A stretch of DNA of 64,000 bases from Osmia lignaria lignaria (lineage: Eukaryota; Arthropoda; Insecta; Hymenoptera; Megachilidae), in the NCBI RefSeq assembly GCF_051020975.1, contig NC_135044.1:3536501-3600500 (forward strand), given 5' to 3'. The notes under the pieces are model-generated. The model was not told the DNA's origin. It searched no databases and was given only the letters and a program-made list of their open reading frames with translations. Within the stretch, counting starts at the first letter, position 1; the number at the start of each line of letters is the position of its first letter. Made by a program: the position numbers and the translations under genes. Shown here piece after piece: positions 63,857 to 64,000 of the stretch.

Positions 63857-64000
63857 AGCCCTCCACATGAAGGAGCATCCCGACTACAAGTACCGTCCCC
63901 GCAGGAAGCCGAAATCGTTGGTGAAGAAGGAAAACAAGTTTGGCTTCTCGATATCACCACTGATGTCCTCAGGTGAAACCCTAGGCAATATATCGAGAGG
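63857..64000 (+). CDS. Sox21a: Sox21a, second coding exon (end of HMG box, partial)
   Basis: The exon opens with the base completing the split Arg codon, then ALHMKEHPDYKYRPRRKPKS, which is the end of the HMG box and the basic nuclear-localisation segment shared by SoxB proteins. It continues LVKKENKFGFSISPLMSSGE. The K-K-x-x-K-F-x-F sequence after RRKPK resembles the post-HMG segment of vertebrate SOX21 and SOX14. The reading frame stays open to the window end, so the protein is cut here. A possible donor (CAG|GTGAAA after 63972) means the last ten codons could be intronic; the open frame slightly favours read-through. Confidence 0.9.

Overview
The window looks like a piece of an insect chromosome, most likely hymenopteran (bee, wasp or ant). 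That is inferred from split genes with GT-AG introns, moderate G+C with abundant CpG-containing words, and insect-type SoxB2 proteins. No sequence search was possible. I see no prokaryotic gene layout, no CRISPR array, no transfer or ribosomal RNA gene, and no transposase or reverse-transcriptase frame.

Only two genes are supported, both SoxB2-group HMG-box transcription factors on the plus strand. The left gene enters from outside the window. Its last two coding exons (2632-2789 and 5576-6121) encode a poly-Ala, Tyr/Ser/Asp-rich C-terminal domain ending RRPLTVIF; I read it as Sox21b. Its 3' untranslated region probably runs to a polyadenylation signal near 8326 and carries Pumilio-type sites. 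The right gene starts at 60074 with an almost complete HMG box, is interrupted by a 3.6-kb intron inside the box (60277-63856), and continues past the window end; I read it as Sox21a. Two SoxB2 paralogues head to tail match the conserved insect Dichaete/Sox21a/Sox21b cluster.

The roughly 52 kb between them (about 8350-60073) has no convincing protein gene; the open frames there are short, low in complexity or unrecognisable. It is best read as regulatory landscape. The heptamer ACAATGG/CCATTGT (SOX core) occurs 27 times in the window by hand count, against roughly 8-9 expected for random sequence of similar composition. Seven lie in 1.1 kb (33123-34241), including three ACAAT cores spaced exactly 11 bp apart. 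Half the heptamers extend to ACAATGGC, which also contains GCCAT, the Pho/YY1 core. The region further holds a candidate microRNA-type hairpin (51315-51421), several shorter perfect hairpins, two MITE-like elements with TACAGGGTG inverted ends (31312-31628 and 42759-42954), an uncharacterised dispersed repeat (2220-2561 and, inverted, 47636-47763), a 65-bp tandem repeat and diverged duplicated blocks.

Working model (inference): the two genes share an intergenic control region containing SOX, POU and possibly Polycomb-recruiting sites, allowing auto- and cross-regulation within the cluster. The hairpin and the SOX-site cluster are the items most worth testing.
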